This document shows, one piece after another, positions 33,494 to 40,395 of a stretch of 64,000 bases of DNA. A model generated the notes under the pieces. It saw only the letters and a program-made list of their open reading frames with translations, was not told where the DNA came from and searched no databases. Numbering within the stretch: position 1 is the first letter of the stretch; each line of letters opens with the position of its first letter. Origin of the DNA: Mesorhizobium sp. (GTDB lineage Bacteria > Pseudomonadota > Alphaproteobacteria > Rhizobiales > Rhizobiaceae); contig NZ_SUGA01000003.1 of the NCBI RefSeq assembly GCF_004963255.1, forward strand, positions 106,504 through 170,503. Reading direction: 5' to 3'. A program made the position numbers and the translations under genes.

Positions 33494-33518
33494 AACTTCG
33501 CGCAGGCTGCTATGTTCC
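33494..33518 (-). promoter_or_regulatory. EcfG/RpoE2-type promoter of the envelope-stress operon
   Basis: Minus-strand GGAAC (complement of 33514-33518), 18 nt, TT (complement of 33494-33495), 26 nt before the 24-residue peptide gene. Confidence 0.62.
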
Positions 33519-33546
33519 CCCGCGCGGACAGCTTTTTAGCGAATTG

Positions 33547-33876
33547 TCATTTACCCTCGGGCTGCGCCTTGAAAGCGGCAAGCTCCTCGTCGCGGCAGAG
33601 CAGCCTGGGGCGCGTCGGATCGGAAATATCGAGCTTGTTCCAGGGAATGCGGTAAAGGCCTTCACGGCGCCGCAACGCGAAGAAATCGAGCAACGCCGTG
33701 CCGATGGTCGAAGCGGACAAGCGCTCGAACGCGGCGAAGATCCCGACATGGAATTCGGTAACGACAAGGTCGCTGCCGTCCCGCTCGGCGATGATCTCCT
33801 CGATATAGCCGATGCTCCTGCCTTGCTCGGAGAACACGCGCCTGCCGGCAAGGTGATCGAGGTGTACAGACGCCAT
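33547..33876 (-). CDS. PRC-barrel-domain protein (second of pair)
   Basis: 109 residues. HLDHLAGRRVFSEQGRSIGY followed by IEEIIAERDGSDLVVTEFHV is a PRC-barrel pattern (small beta barrel found in ribosome maturation factors and stress proteins); the C-terminus has YRIPWNKLDISDPTRPRLLC. ATG 33876 lies 3 nt after the preceding stop. Forms a pair with the next entry; both carry a WNK-V/L-D element and are distant paralogues. Confidence 0.65.
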   Translation of the reverse strand: MASVHLDHLAGRRVFSEQGRSIGYIEEIIAERDGSDLVVTEFHVGIFAAFERLSASTIGTALLDFFALRRREGLYRIPWNKLDISDPTRPRLLCRDEELAAFKAQPEGK

Positions 33877-33878
33877 GC

Positions 33879-34238
33879 TCACGCTCCCGGGATTCGACCG
33901 ACCACATGTTCGCGCAGCCAGTCCTGCCAGGCGAAGATCCTGGTCCGGCGCACGTCGATGTCGAACTCGATATCGACGCCGATATCGCGCACCTTGTTCC
34001 ACGCGATCCGGTGCGGCCGTGCCTGCTGTTTGCCGCTCAGCCTTGCCGCGAGCTTCGCGGTCCATCCTGCGGGCGTCGAGCCAAGCCGTCGCGCCAGCGC
34101 AATCGAGCCGAGTTCAACGGCGCTTACCCTGGGCGGCTTGCCCGGCTTCAGCTCGGCGACAATGCTATCCACCTTGCCGATCTTGACCTGCTCCCGATCG
34201 ACGACCTGCTTGTCCAGCATGTCGCGCAGCAACTGCAT
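33879..34238 (-). CDS. PRC-barrel-like protein (first of pair)
   Basis: 119 residues: LLRDMLDKQVVDREQVKIGK and VDSIVAELKPGKPPRVSAVE have the PRC-barrel beta-strand order. The C-terminal ARPHRIAWNKVRDIGVDIEF ends in a polar WQDWLREHV segment. ATG 34238 overlaps the transporter stop (TGATG), while the GTG one codon earlier is less likely. Co-transcribed with an Nramp-like transporter, this arrangement resembles metal transporters that carry PRC/CBS-type cytoplasmic regulators encoded alongside. Confidence 0.65.
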   Translation of the reverse strand: MQLLRDMLDKQVVDREQVKIGKVDSIVAELKPGKPPRVSAVELGSIALARRLGSTPAGWTAKLAARLSGKQQARPHRIAWNKVRDIGVDIEFDIDVRRTRIFAWQDWLREHVVGRIPGA

Positions 34239-35458
34239 CACGTGCCTCCGAATATCTGCAGTGGAATGGACACCACCGCCAGCACGAAGCCGAGCGCGAT
34301 GACGAAGATCACGGCCGCGTTCGAAACGACGCCATTGCGGTGCTCGCCGACATAGCGGTCGTCATTCAACAGGAAAAGGAAGGGCACGACCGTCAGCGGC
34401 AGGCTCGCCGCGGTAAGAGCCATTGAGAAGATGGTGAGCTTCAACGGGTCGAGACCGAGCGCTATCGGAACGGCGGCAAGGAAGAGCGTCAGCGTGTAGA
34501 CGAGACTGAAGCCAGGGTCGTCGCGCGGCTTGAGATCCTCACCCCAGTTCCAGCCGAACCCTTGTGCGACGAGATAGGCCTGCTGCAAGGCCACTTCGAG
34601 CGCGGCACCGAAGCAGGCGATTGCCAGCGAAGCAACGAAAAGGACAAAGCCCCAGAAGCCGAATATCGGGATCAGCATCAATGGTAGCTGGTTATAGTCG
34701 TCCACTTCGGTAACGCCATGAGCGCCAAGCACGAGCGCGGCCACGATGAGAACGCCCACGGAAATCGTCCCGCCGAAACTCATACCGAGACCGGCAATCG
34801 CCCGATTGGTGCCGAGATAGCTCTTGTCCCACTGATCCTCGATCGCGCCCGAGGAATAGAACATGAAAAGGTAGGGCGAGATCGAGGCGCCGAGAATGCT
34901 GACGGCCATGAACCAGTATTTTGCCGTATCGTGGTGCGGCAGGCTGGGCGCGGCCCCGACAGCCACTTCTTTCCATTCAGGCCGCAGCATCACCGCCGCG
35001 ACGACGAAGCACAGCGTGACGAGGCCAAGCATCGACACCCCTTTCTCGATGAGCCCGAACGTGCCTTTCCACAGCAGCAGCCACGCCAGGAAAGCGACCG
35101 GCAAGGCCCACCATTGGAAGCTGATCCCCGTGGCAAGCTCGGCGGCAATGGCAACACCGCCGATCTCCGCGGAAAGCACCAGGAAGTTGACCAGCAAGAC
35201 TGCAAGCAGCGGCCAGATGAACGCATTGAAGCCGAACCGTTCGCGGATGCCGTCAGCAATGGTGTGATGACTGACCGCAGCGAAACGGCCCGCCATCTCG
35301 ACCAGGAAGATGATGCAGATGGTGCCGAGCACGACCGCCCAGATGAGCTGGAAGCCGAACAGCGCGCCGGCCTGTGCCGCCGTCGCCATCGACCCGACCT
35401 CCAGGAAGCCGCCGACGCTGGTGACGACACCGAGCGAGATCTCCAGCAGCTTCTTCAT
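34238..35458 (-). CDS. Nramp-superfamily transporter lacking the canonical metal motifs
   Basis: 406 residues with 10-11 helices in LeuT/Nramp arrangement. Helix 1 reads SVGGFLEVGSMATAAQAGAL where manganese transporters have DPGN, and helix 6 reads ILGASISPYLFMFYSSGAIE where they have an MPH-type motif, so the standard metal-binding residues are missing while the helix-breaking glycines remain. Such members handle other ions (magnesium, aluminium) or have unknown substrates. It overlaps the lipoprotein gene upstream and is followed by two PRC-barrel genes. Confidence 0.82.
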   Translation of the reverse strand: MKKLLEISLGVVTSVGGFLEVGSMATAAQAGALFGFQLIWAVVLGTICIIFLVEMAGRFAAVSHHTIADGIRERFGFNAFIWPLLAVLLVNFLVLSAEIGGVAIAAELATGISFQWWALPVAFLAWLLLWKGTFGLIEKGVSMLGLVTLCFVVAAVMLRPEWKEVAVGAAPSLPHHDTAKYWFMAVSILGASISPYLFMFYSSGAIEDQWDKSYLGTNRAIAGLGMSFGGTISVGVLIVAALVLGAHGVTEVDDYNQLPLMLIPIFGFWGFVLFVASLAIACFGAALEVALQQAYLVAQGFGWNWGEDLKPRDDPGFSLVYTLTLFLAAVPIALGLDPLKLTIFSMALTAASLPLTVVPFLFLLNDDRYVGEHRNGVVSNAAVIFVIALGFVLAVVSIPLQIFGGT

Positions 35459-35889
35459 CGGCCCGGCGAGAAATATTGTCGATAGGCGGCGGCGAGGTCG
35501 CCTTGCGCGGCGCGAAGTTCCTGCTGCGCCTGGCTGGCCCCGGCGTGCTGTCCGGCCTCGACCGCGTCCTTGGCCCGCTTTGCCGCGTTCGACAATCGGC
35601 TGACAGCCGCTGCCAGCGTATCTCGCTTTGTGGGTTCCCCCGTAGCTGCGGATCCAACTTGCCGGCTGGCGTCGGCGAGTGTCTCGGCAAAGGATTGCAG
35701 GGCAGAGGATGCATAGCGGGACGGCGCGGCGCCGGAGAGCCAGGCATCGCTCACCAGAACCGCCGCCTGGGCCGTCGAGGCTGCAAGCTTCGATTGCTGG
35801 TCGACGGTTTCAGACGAGGAACAGGAGGCAACCGCCAGCGCCAGCAGAGGCAGGAAGGCCCGGCATGGCCGGGCAACAGTGCGCAACAT
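35455..35889 (-). CDS. Small lipoprotein
   Basis: 144 residues with a lipoprotein signal (FLPLLALAVASC, Cys at about 22) and a mature part made of Ala-rich helices (SKLAASTAQAAVLVSDAWLS; AVSRLSNAAKRAKDAVEAGQ). No known domain. An EcfG-type promoter ends 37 nt before ATG 35889, supporting this start over an open frame reaching 35973. First gene of the operon with the Nramp-like transporter and the PRC-barrel pair. Confidence 0.72.
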   Translation of the reverse strand: MLRTVARPCRAFLPLLALAVASCSSSETVDQQSKLAASTAQAAVLVSDAWLSGAAPSRYASSALQSFAETLADASRQVGSAATGEPTKRDTLAAAVSRLSNAAKRAKDAVEAGQHAGASQAQQELRAAQGDLAAAYRQYFSPGR

Positions 35890-35925
35890 CTTCCACTCGT
35901 TGCAATCGCTTGAAATCACGAGGAT

Positions 35926-35950
35926 AAAGCCGTACCCACGGGAAAGTTCC
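35926..35950 (-). promoter_or_regulatory. EcfG/RpoE2-type promoter
   Basis: Minus-strand GGAAC (complement of 35946-35950), 18 nt, TT (complement of 35926-35927), 37 nt before the lipoprotein start. Confidence 0.6.
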
Positions 35951-36121
35951 TCCGTGTTCGGGATTTGCGCCACCGATTGCCTGCTGCAGCGCGCGCGAAG
36001 ACAGCTTTCGGCTTTTCCACCCTGGCCGCAATTTCTTGTCGGTAAAAACGCGGCTGGTTCTCCGTTGGAAGCCCGCCGAACCTCGGCCGTATTACTTTAT
36101 TCCGCGGGCCGCGCACTTAAA

Positions 36122-37093
36122 TCATGTCGGTTGCTTCGCCATGTCACCAATATTGGCAAGAGCCGCAACCTTGTCGATCATCGCTAGGATCGCCTTCGGA
36201 TTGCTTTGATGCACCATATGTCCGGCACCCGGGACGATATCCAGAAGTGAATGGCTTATCTCGCCTTGCAGCCGCAGCGCCTCGGCCTTGGCATCGAACA
36301 GTTGGTCGCCCGCGCCGGCAATTATCCCGACAGGGACGGCGATGTCGGCATATCCGCGATTTGAGAAAAGTGCTGACGCCAGCATCAGGAAGGATTCAGC
36401 GGATATGGAGCGCAGCTGCGAAGGCCGGCTCGCCAATCCTCTTGTTATCGCCGCGAAAGACATCGCGACCGTCGCCGGATGAAAGATCTGCTTCATCGCC
36501 CAATGCCAGTTCAGCCTGACCAGCGAAGGCAGCACCGCGTGGCGCAGCACCGTCCCGATCAGCGGAACCGCCGGCAGCGCGGAGATGGCAAGGGCAAGCC
36601 TCGGCGACGGGTAATGATAGCCGGCGACGACAACGACGCCGGCAACCGAGCGGGGATGCCGGCGCGCCATCTCGAGCGCCACCGTTGCCCCCCAGGAATG
36701 GCCGACAATCATGTAGCGCTCGATGCCGAGTTTCGCGACCGCGGCATCGATGAGGTCGGCCTGGGCAGCTGCGGTCCAAGGCCTGCCGGCCGGGCGTGGG
36801 CTCATGCCGAAGCCGGGCCTGTCGAAGGCAAGTACGCGATATTTGGCGGCGGCCCTGCCGAAGATGCCGCTTGTCGTGAAGTCTTCGGCCGAGGCGCCAT
36901 TGCCGTGCAACAGCAGAAGCGGTTGCCCGTGGCCCGCCTCCAGGAAATGCAGCTTCGTTCCCCGGAGATGGATGAAGCGCCCGAGCGGACGTGCGGCCAA
37001 CGCCCGTCTCGCCAGGAGATTGTTATAGAGCGCCAGCCCGACCGTTGCGGCCGCAAGCAACAGAAGCAGGTTCTTCCTGGACTTTGCCGTCAT
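36122..37093 (-). CDS. Membrane-anchored alpha/beta-hydrolase
   Basis: 323 residues: an N-terminal hydrophobic anchor (NLLLLLAAATVGLALYNNLL), then an alpha/beta-hydrolase domain with the oxyanion motif LLLLHGNGAS, nucleophile elbow IVGHSWGATVALEMA (Ser about 128), catalytic Asp probably in IIAGAGDQLFD and His in VPGAGHMVHQ. Closest in look to haloperoxidase/esterase-type hydrolases. Substrate unknown. It stands alone in the stress block, and no EcfG motif was found in the 60 nt upstream. Confidence 0.85.
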   Translation of the reverse strand: MTAKSRKNLLLLLAAATVGLALYNNLLARRALAARPLGRFIHLRGTKLHFLEAGHGQPLLLLHGNGASAEDFTTSGIFGRAAAKYRVLAFDRPGFGMSPRPAGRPWTAAAQADLIDAAVAKLGIERYMIVGHSWGATVALEMARRHPRSVAGVVVVAGYHYPSPRLALAISALPAVPLIGTVLRHAVLPSLVRLNWHWAMKQIFHPATVAMSFAAITRGLASRPSQLRSISAESFLMLASALFSNRGYADIAVPVGIIAGAGDQLFDAKAEALRLQGEISHSLLDIVPGAGHMVHQSNPKAILAMIDKVAALANIGDMAKQPT

Positions 37094-37150
37094 GGTTGGA
37101 AATCAAGGCGGGGGCGGTAGGCTACTTTTACAGTGGTGCCCCGCTCGCTA

Positions 37151-37396
37151 TCAGGCCGACCCTTTCTGAGGCAGATCGGTCTCTTCCTGGACTTGGTCGC
37201 GCAGGCTCTGCTCGGCCTCCTTCTTATCAGCCCCGGCCGGCGGCTTTTGCCGGGCGAGCTCGCGATCGACAACCTTGCGCGAGCCTTCAGCCGGATCTTC
37301 TTGCGGCGAGCCCCTGTCCGCTCCTGCTTGCCGGCCGGTCCTGCCACTGCTTGGAGGGGATCGCACAGGATCGTCGTTTTGGCGCGATTTCGTCAT
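37151..37396 (-). CDS. Small disordered hydrophilic protein
   Basis: 81 residues, highly charged and Pro/Gln/Glu-rich (KSRQNDDPVRSPPSSGRTGR; KKEAEQSLRDQVQEETDLPQ), with no hydrophobic core. Looks like an intrinsically disordered stress protein. GGAG lies 10 nt before ATG 37396 and an EcfG-type promoter 63 nt upstream. Not recognised beyond that. Confidence 0.5.
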   Translation of the reverse strand: MTKSRQNDDPVRSPPSSGRTGRQAGADRGSPQEDPAEGSRKVVDRELARQKPPAGADKKEAEQSLRDQVQEETDLPQKGSA

Positions 37397-37458
37397 CGAG
37401 GACCTTCTCCGCTTGGTCGGACGTCTGCTGGCTTCCGGGCAGGTTGGAAGCAGGGCCA

Positions 37459-37483
37459 AACCTCTGTGGCCGCCCTTTGTTCC
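37459..37483 (-). promoter_or_regulatory. EcfG/RpoE2-type promoter
   Basis: Minus-strand GGAAC (complement of 37479-37483), 18 nt, TT (complement of 37459-37460), 63 nt before the start at 37396. Confidence 0.5.
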
Positions 37484-37637
37484 GTGCGCGGCGCGACCGG
37501 CCTCGCCACCGCTCCGCAACCGGGCAGAACCAACGGCTGCTTACTGCAACAAATGTGGTTGAGGCTGAACCGCTGCCCTTCTACGACTGCGGCAAGCGTC
37601 CGGTTGCCTCCTGCGTCCGCCTCGCGATGGAGGAACC

Positions 37638-37832
37638 ATGACGCGCCACTCTCCACTCAGCCTTTTGGAATTCGAAGCGCTCACGCAAGCAGCTTCGAAA
37701 CTGTCGAAGGATCACGGCGAAACGCTGGAAAGCGTGGTGACCTCGTTGTTCGAAGCGCTACGCGAAGGAGAGACCTGCCCAAAGACGGTCCTGGACGCGG
37801 TAATCGCGGCGCTTACCAAGGAGACCCGCTAG
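37638..37832 (+). CDS. Small helical hypothetical protein (64 aa)
   Basis: 64 residues with helical character (LSLLEFEALTQAASKLSKDH; LESVVTSLFEALREGE). GGAGG precedes the ATG. The 3' end overlaps the convergent DUF768-like gene by 20 nt. No known domain; no stress promoter seen in front. Confidence 0.55.
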   Translation: MTRHSPLSLLEFEALTQAASKLSKDHGETLESVVTSLFEALREGETCPKTVLDAVIAALTKETR

Positions 37833-38160
37833 ACGAGTCGGCCGGGCTGCCGGACCCCTCGGCGTCACCCTGTTCAGGCTCAACGGCTTCCAGGGCATCG
37901 ATCACAGGCGCCAGCGAATTCTCTTCATCGGGACTGGATTCCGACCCTCTGTTTTCCTCGCCGGTTTTGTCCAGCGCGCGTTGGATGGCGTCTTCAATAT
38001 TGCCGACCTCCTGCTCCCGCACCTCGCGACCATAGCCGGCGGCATCAGCATCCTGCTCGAATTGCTGCGCCAGCATCGGAACGCTGATCTCGGTGTCGGA
38101 CGGCAAGTTGCCGACATTCTCCTCCAGCCAGCTGCGCAGGAATTCCTTCGTCGCGTTCAT
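37813..38160 (-). CDS. DUF768-like small acidic protein
   Basis: 115 residues. The N-terminal half (TKEFLRSWLEENVGNLPSDT, VPMLAQQFEQDADAAGYGRE, EVGNIEDAIQRAL) resembles the DUF768 family that is abundant in Mesorhizobium; the C-terminal half is an acidic disordered tail. GAGGAGGTG precedes ATG 38160, with an EcfG-type promoter ending 24 nt upstream. Function unknown. Divergent from the ClpP-like gene, and each side has its own stress promoter. Confidence 0.65.
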   Translation of the reverse strand: MNATKEFLRSWLEENVGNLPSDTEISVPMLAQQFEQDADAAGYGREVREQEVGNIEDAIQRALDKTGEENRGSESSPDEENSLAPVIDALEAVEPEQGDAEGSGSPADSSSGSPW

Positions 38161-38183
38161 GGAGCACCTCCTCGACGCCAGAT

Positions 38184-38208
38184 AACCGGACGACGGCACC
38201 GAGGTTCC
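38184..38208 (-). promoter_or_regulatory. EcfG/RpoE2-type promoter (leftward of a divergent pair)
   Basis: Minus-strand GGAAC (complement of 38204-38208), 18 nt, TT (complement of 38184-38185), 24 nt before ATG 38160. Confidence 0.62.
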
Positions 38209-38227
38209 CGTAAATCCGAAACCGCGA

Positions 38228-38252
38228 GGAACGAACGAACCAACGGGCGGTT
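38228..38252 (+). promoter_or_regulatory. EcfG/RpoE2-type promoter (rightward of a divergent pair)
   Basis: GGAAC at 38228-38232, 18 nt, TT at 38251-38252, 29 nt before ATG 38282. The two opposed promoters lie back to back. Confidence 0.62.
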
Positions 38253-38281
38253 GGGAGTCCGAAAATCCGGTGAGGCATTCC

Positions 38282-38890
38282 ATGGCTTTCCACGACGACA
38301 GCGTTTCACACGGGCGCGACGGTTCCGCCCCAGGCGAGGACAAGCTCCTGTTCCAGCCCAACATCTCCATCAACGGCCTGATCGATGATGAGACGGTCAG
38401 CTTCTTCTTGGGTCGCCTGGAGACCGTGCGAAAAAACGGTCAGGACATGATCATGGAGTTGAACACGAGCGGCGGCGATGCGGACGCCGCGCGCCGCATG
38501 GCGCTGGAGGTCCGGCTCTTTCGCCGGCATTCCGGCAGGGATGCATTTTGCGTCGGAAAGACGAAGGTCTATTCGGCGGGAGTGACAATCTTCGCCGCCT
38601 TTCCGACGCAAGACCGCTTCCTCACCGAGGATGCCGTTCTTCTCGTGCATGAGCGGCGCATGGAAACAAGCATTGGGCTCAACGGCCCGATTCGATCCTG
38701 CATCCAGATCGTTCGCGAGCAGCTTGCGTTGCTGGAGACATCGCAACGTCTGGAGATGGAAGGCTTCAGGGAACTTGTCGAAGGCAGTTCGCTCAGCGCG
38801 GACGAGCTTTACCGGCGCGCGACGGAGAATTGCTACATCAACGCCGCCGAGGCGCTCAGTCTTGGAATGATAGGCGGGATCCTGCGTTAG
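38282..38890 (+). CDS. Orphan ClpP-like serine peptidase
   Basis: 202 residues with the ClpP/crotonase-like fold: ISINGLIDDETVSFFLGRLE, LNTSGGDADAARRMALEV (oxyanion Gly-Gly), nucleophile Ser probably in TKVYSAGVTIFAAF (ClpP has SxGA here) and His in AVLLVHERRM. The length is like ClpP, but conservation is modest and no ClpX or ClpA partner is near, so it may act alone or with the housekeeping unfoldase. GTGAGG precedes the ATG at 38282. Confidence 0.72.
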   Translation: MAFHDDSVSHGRDGSAPGEDKLLFQPNISINGLIDDETVSFFLGRLETVRKNGQDMIMELNTSGGDADAARRMALEVRLFRRHSGRDAFCVGKTKVYSAGVTIFAAFPTQDRFLTEDAVLLVHERRMETSIGLNGPIRSCIQIVREQLALLETSQRLEMEGFRELVEGSSLSADELYRRATENCYINAAEALSLGMIGGILR

Positions 38891-39021
38891 AATGGCACAC
38901 TCGTGGGTCGCACTTTCCTGTCGGACAACTTGCGGCCGGAGGATTAAGAGAGTCGCCAAAGTGGGGGTGGCGACATGCCGATCGCTACGCATAGCACCTC
39001 GCGCACCAGGCCGACCTTGTG

Positions 39022-39046
39022 GGAACCCGGGTTGCTCTGAGCCGTT
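39022..39046 (+). promoter_or_regulatory. EcfG/RpoE2-type promoter with full CGTT
   Basis: GGAAC at 39022-39026, 16 nt, CGTT at 39043-39046: the strict consensus. The -10 ends only 7 nt before ATG 39054, implying a leaderless message or a later true start. Confidence 0.52.
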
Positions 39047-39053
39047 CGCAGGC

Positions 39054-39383
39054 ATGGCAACATTGCAGCTTCGAGAAGCGCTGACCAAGGTCGGCACACT
39101 GACGTCCCGGCCAGCGGCCTTTCTGATCTTGGGCGGTTACACTGTCTCCTGGTTTCTCTTCGAGCGGGAAACGCTTGACTGGCACGGCGCCGCGACGCTG
39201 ATCACCTGGGCCATGACGCTGTTTATCCAAAGGGCTGAGCATCGCGACACCCAAGCCCTTCAGGCGAAACTTGATGAGCTGATCAAAGCGAACGACAAGG
39301 CTCGCAACGAGATCGCCGAGATGGACGACAAAGAGCCGGAGGAGATTGAGCGAATACGCGATGGCGGGCAAAGGAGGAGTTGA
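39054..39383 (+). CDS. Low-affinity iron permease family protein
   Basis: 109 residues: two helices (AAFLILGGYTVSWFLFERET; DWHGAATLITWAMTLFIQRA) and the diagnostic cytoplasmic motif AEHRDTQALQAKLDELIKAN of the low-affinity iron permease (FAPP/PF04120-type) family. This family is small-ion or stress related in bacteria; true iron transport is unproven. The gene has no good ribosome site, consistent with leaderless translation from the promoter just upstream. Confidence 0.8.
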   Translation: MATLQLREALTKVGTLTSRPAAFLILGGYTVSWFLFERETLDWHGAATLITWAMTLFIQRAEHRDTQALQAKLDELIKANDKARNEIAEMDDKEPEEIERIRDGGQRRS

Positions 39384-39529
39384 CATCTCGCCTCGACCTC
39401 AACCGGACTCCGTTCGGAGCTAAGTCGTTGTGAGCACGGCGCCAGCGATGACCGGTATTCTTGGGACAAACGCCGGGGCAGTTTGCGGCGCCCACTCCGA
39501 CCGCGCTGTTCCAACATGGCGATCTCCTC

Positions 39530-39554
39530 GGAACTTCAGGCCTCCCGGCGGATT
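39530..39554 (+). promoter_or_regulatory. EcfG/RpoE2-type promoter
   Basis: GGAAC at 39530-39534, 18 nt, TT at 39553-39554, 46 nt before ATG 39601. It may also read through into pqqA, which follows 57 nt after the DUF892 stop. Confidence 0.52.
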
Positions 39555-39600
39555 AGGAAGAGTGCCGCAGGCACATCCCGACACCCAAGGAGGATCTAAC

Positions 39601-40119
39601 ATGCCGAAGAAAGCCTCGTCCGCGACCTCGAACGGCTTGGAAAGCCTGTTCCTGGACGGACTGAAAGACATCTACTACGCGGAAAAGAAGATCCTGAAGG
39701 CTTTGCCAAAGCTGGCAAAAGCAGCACAGTCCGAAAAGATAAGCGCCGCATTCGAAAAGCACCTCAAGGAAACTGAAGACCAGGTGGATCGCCTGGAGCA
39801 AGTCTTCGACATGCTCGGCAAGCCGGCCAGGGGCAAGACCTGCCCGGCCATTGACGGCATCATCGAGGAGGGCTCGGAAATTCTCGAGGAGTACAAGGAC
39901 GAGCCGGCGCTCGACGCAGGACTGGTGGGTGCTGCCCAAGCGGTCGAGCACTATGAAATCGCGCGCTACGGTACGCTGATCGCATGGGCTGAACAGCTCG
40001 GTCTGAAGGACGCTCTTCCGTTGCTCCGACAAACGTTGAAGGAAGAATCGGCAACCGACGAGGCGCTCAACACTCTTGGTGAGCGCGACGCCAATCAACG
40101 TGCTTTGCAGGCGGCCTAG
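39601..40119 (+). CDS. DUF892 ferritin-like stress protein (YciE type)
   Basis: 172 residues: GLESLFLDGLKDIYYAEKKI, LEQVFDMLGKPARGKTCPAI, DAGLVGAAQAVEHYEIARYG and LKEESATDEALNTLGERDAN are the four-helix DUF892 signature with its conserved Tyr, Glu and His. AAGGAGG precedes the ATG. A paralogue of different subtype is at 30936. It precedes pqqA by 57 nt with no clear terminator, only a short palindrome. Confidence 0.9.
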   Translation: MPKKASSATSNGLESLFLDGLKDIYYAEKKILKALPKLAKAAQSEKISAAFEKHLKETEDQVDRLEQVFDMLGKPARGKTCPAIDGIIEEGSEILEEYKDEPALDAGLVGAAQAVEHYEIARYGTLIAWAEQLGLKDALPLLRQTLKEESATDEALNTLGERDANQRALQAA

Positions 40120-40120
40120 C

Positions 40121-40138
40121 AAGTGGACCACTTGGTCC
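40121..40138. promoter_or_regulatory. Overlapping palindromes upstream of pqqA
   Basis: AAGTGG-A-CCACTT (40121-40133) and GGACCA-CT-TGGTCC (40125-40138) overlap in the 57-nt gap between the DUF892 gene and pqqA. They could be an operator for pqq or a weak end signal for the gene before. Only symmetry supports it. Confidence 0.35.
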
Positions 40139-40176
40139 TAACGGCAGCCGTCGACCTTATGGTTAAGGAGAACTCG

Positions 40177-40272
40177 ATGAAGAAGACCTGGAAGAAACCA
40201 ACCATGTGTCAGGTGGCGGCGGGCTTCGAAATTTCGCGATATCTGCCTGCTGAAATCCGGCGGAAAAAGTAG
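40177..40272 (+). CDS. pqqA: PqqA, precursor peptide of PQQ
   Basis: 31 residues: MKKTWKKPTMCQVAAGFEIS then RYLPAEIRRKK. The conserved Glu (18) and Tyr (22), spaced Glu-x3-Tyr in FEISRY, are the two residues joined and excised to make PQQ. AAGGAG lies 6 nt before the ATG. The tail RRKK is unusual, as most PqqA peptides end soon after the Tyr with a less basic tail. It is followed after 5 nt by a perfect 13-bp hairpin and then pqqB, the usual layout in which the peptide is overproduced. Confidence 0.88.
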   Translation: MKKTWKKPTMCQVAAGFEISRYLPAEIRRKK

Positions 40273-40277
40273 CCCGT

Positions 40278-40312
40278 GAATTGCATGCCCTGCTCAACGG
40301 GGCATGCAATTC
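40278..40312 (+). terminator. Attenuator-type hairpin between pqqA and pqqB
   Basis: Perfect 13-bp stem GAATTGCATGCCC (40278-40290) with its complement at 40300-40312 and a 9-nt loop, starting 6 nt after the pqqA stop. It has no long T-run, so read-through to pqqB-E is expected, giving more pqqA message than enzyme message. Confidence 0.7.
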
Positions 40313-40395
40313 CTTACGATATCAGAAGACGCGGACGCAAATCGACCGCAGCCGCAAAGTGGCGCCGGTCAGTTAGCCCGCTGGCAAGCATTGCC

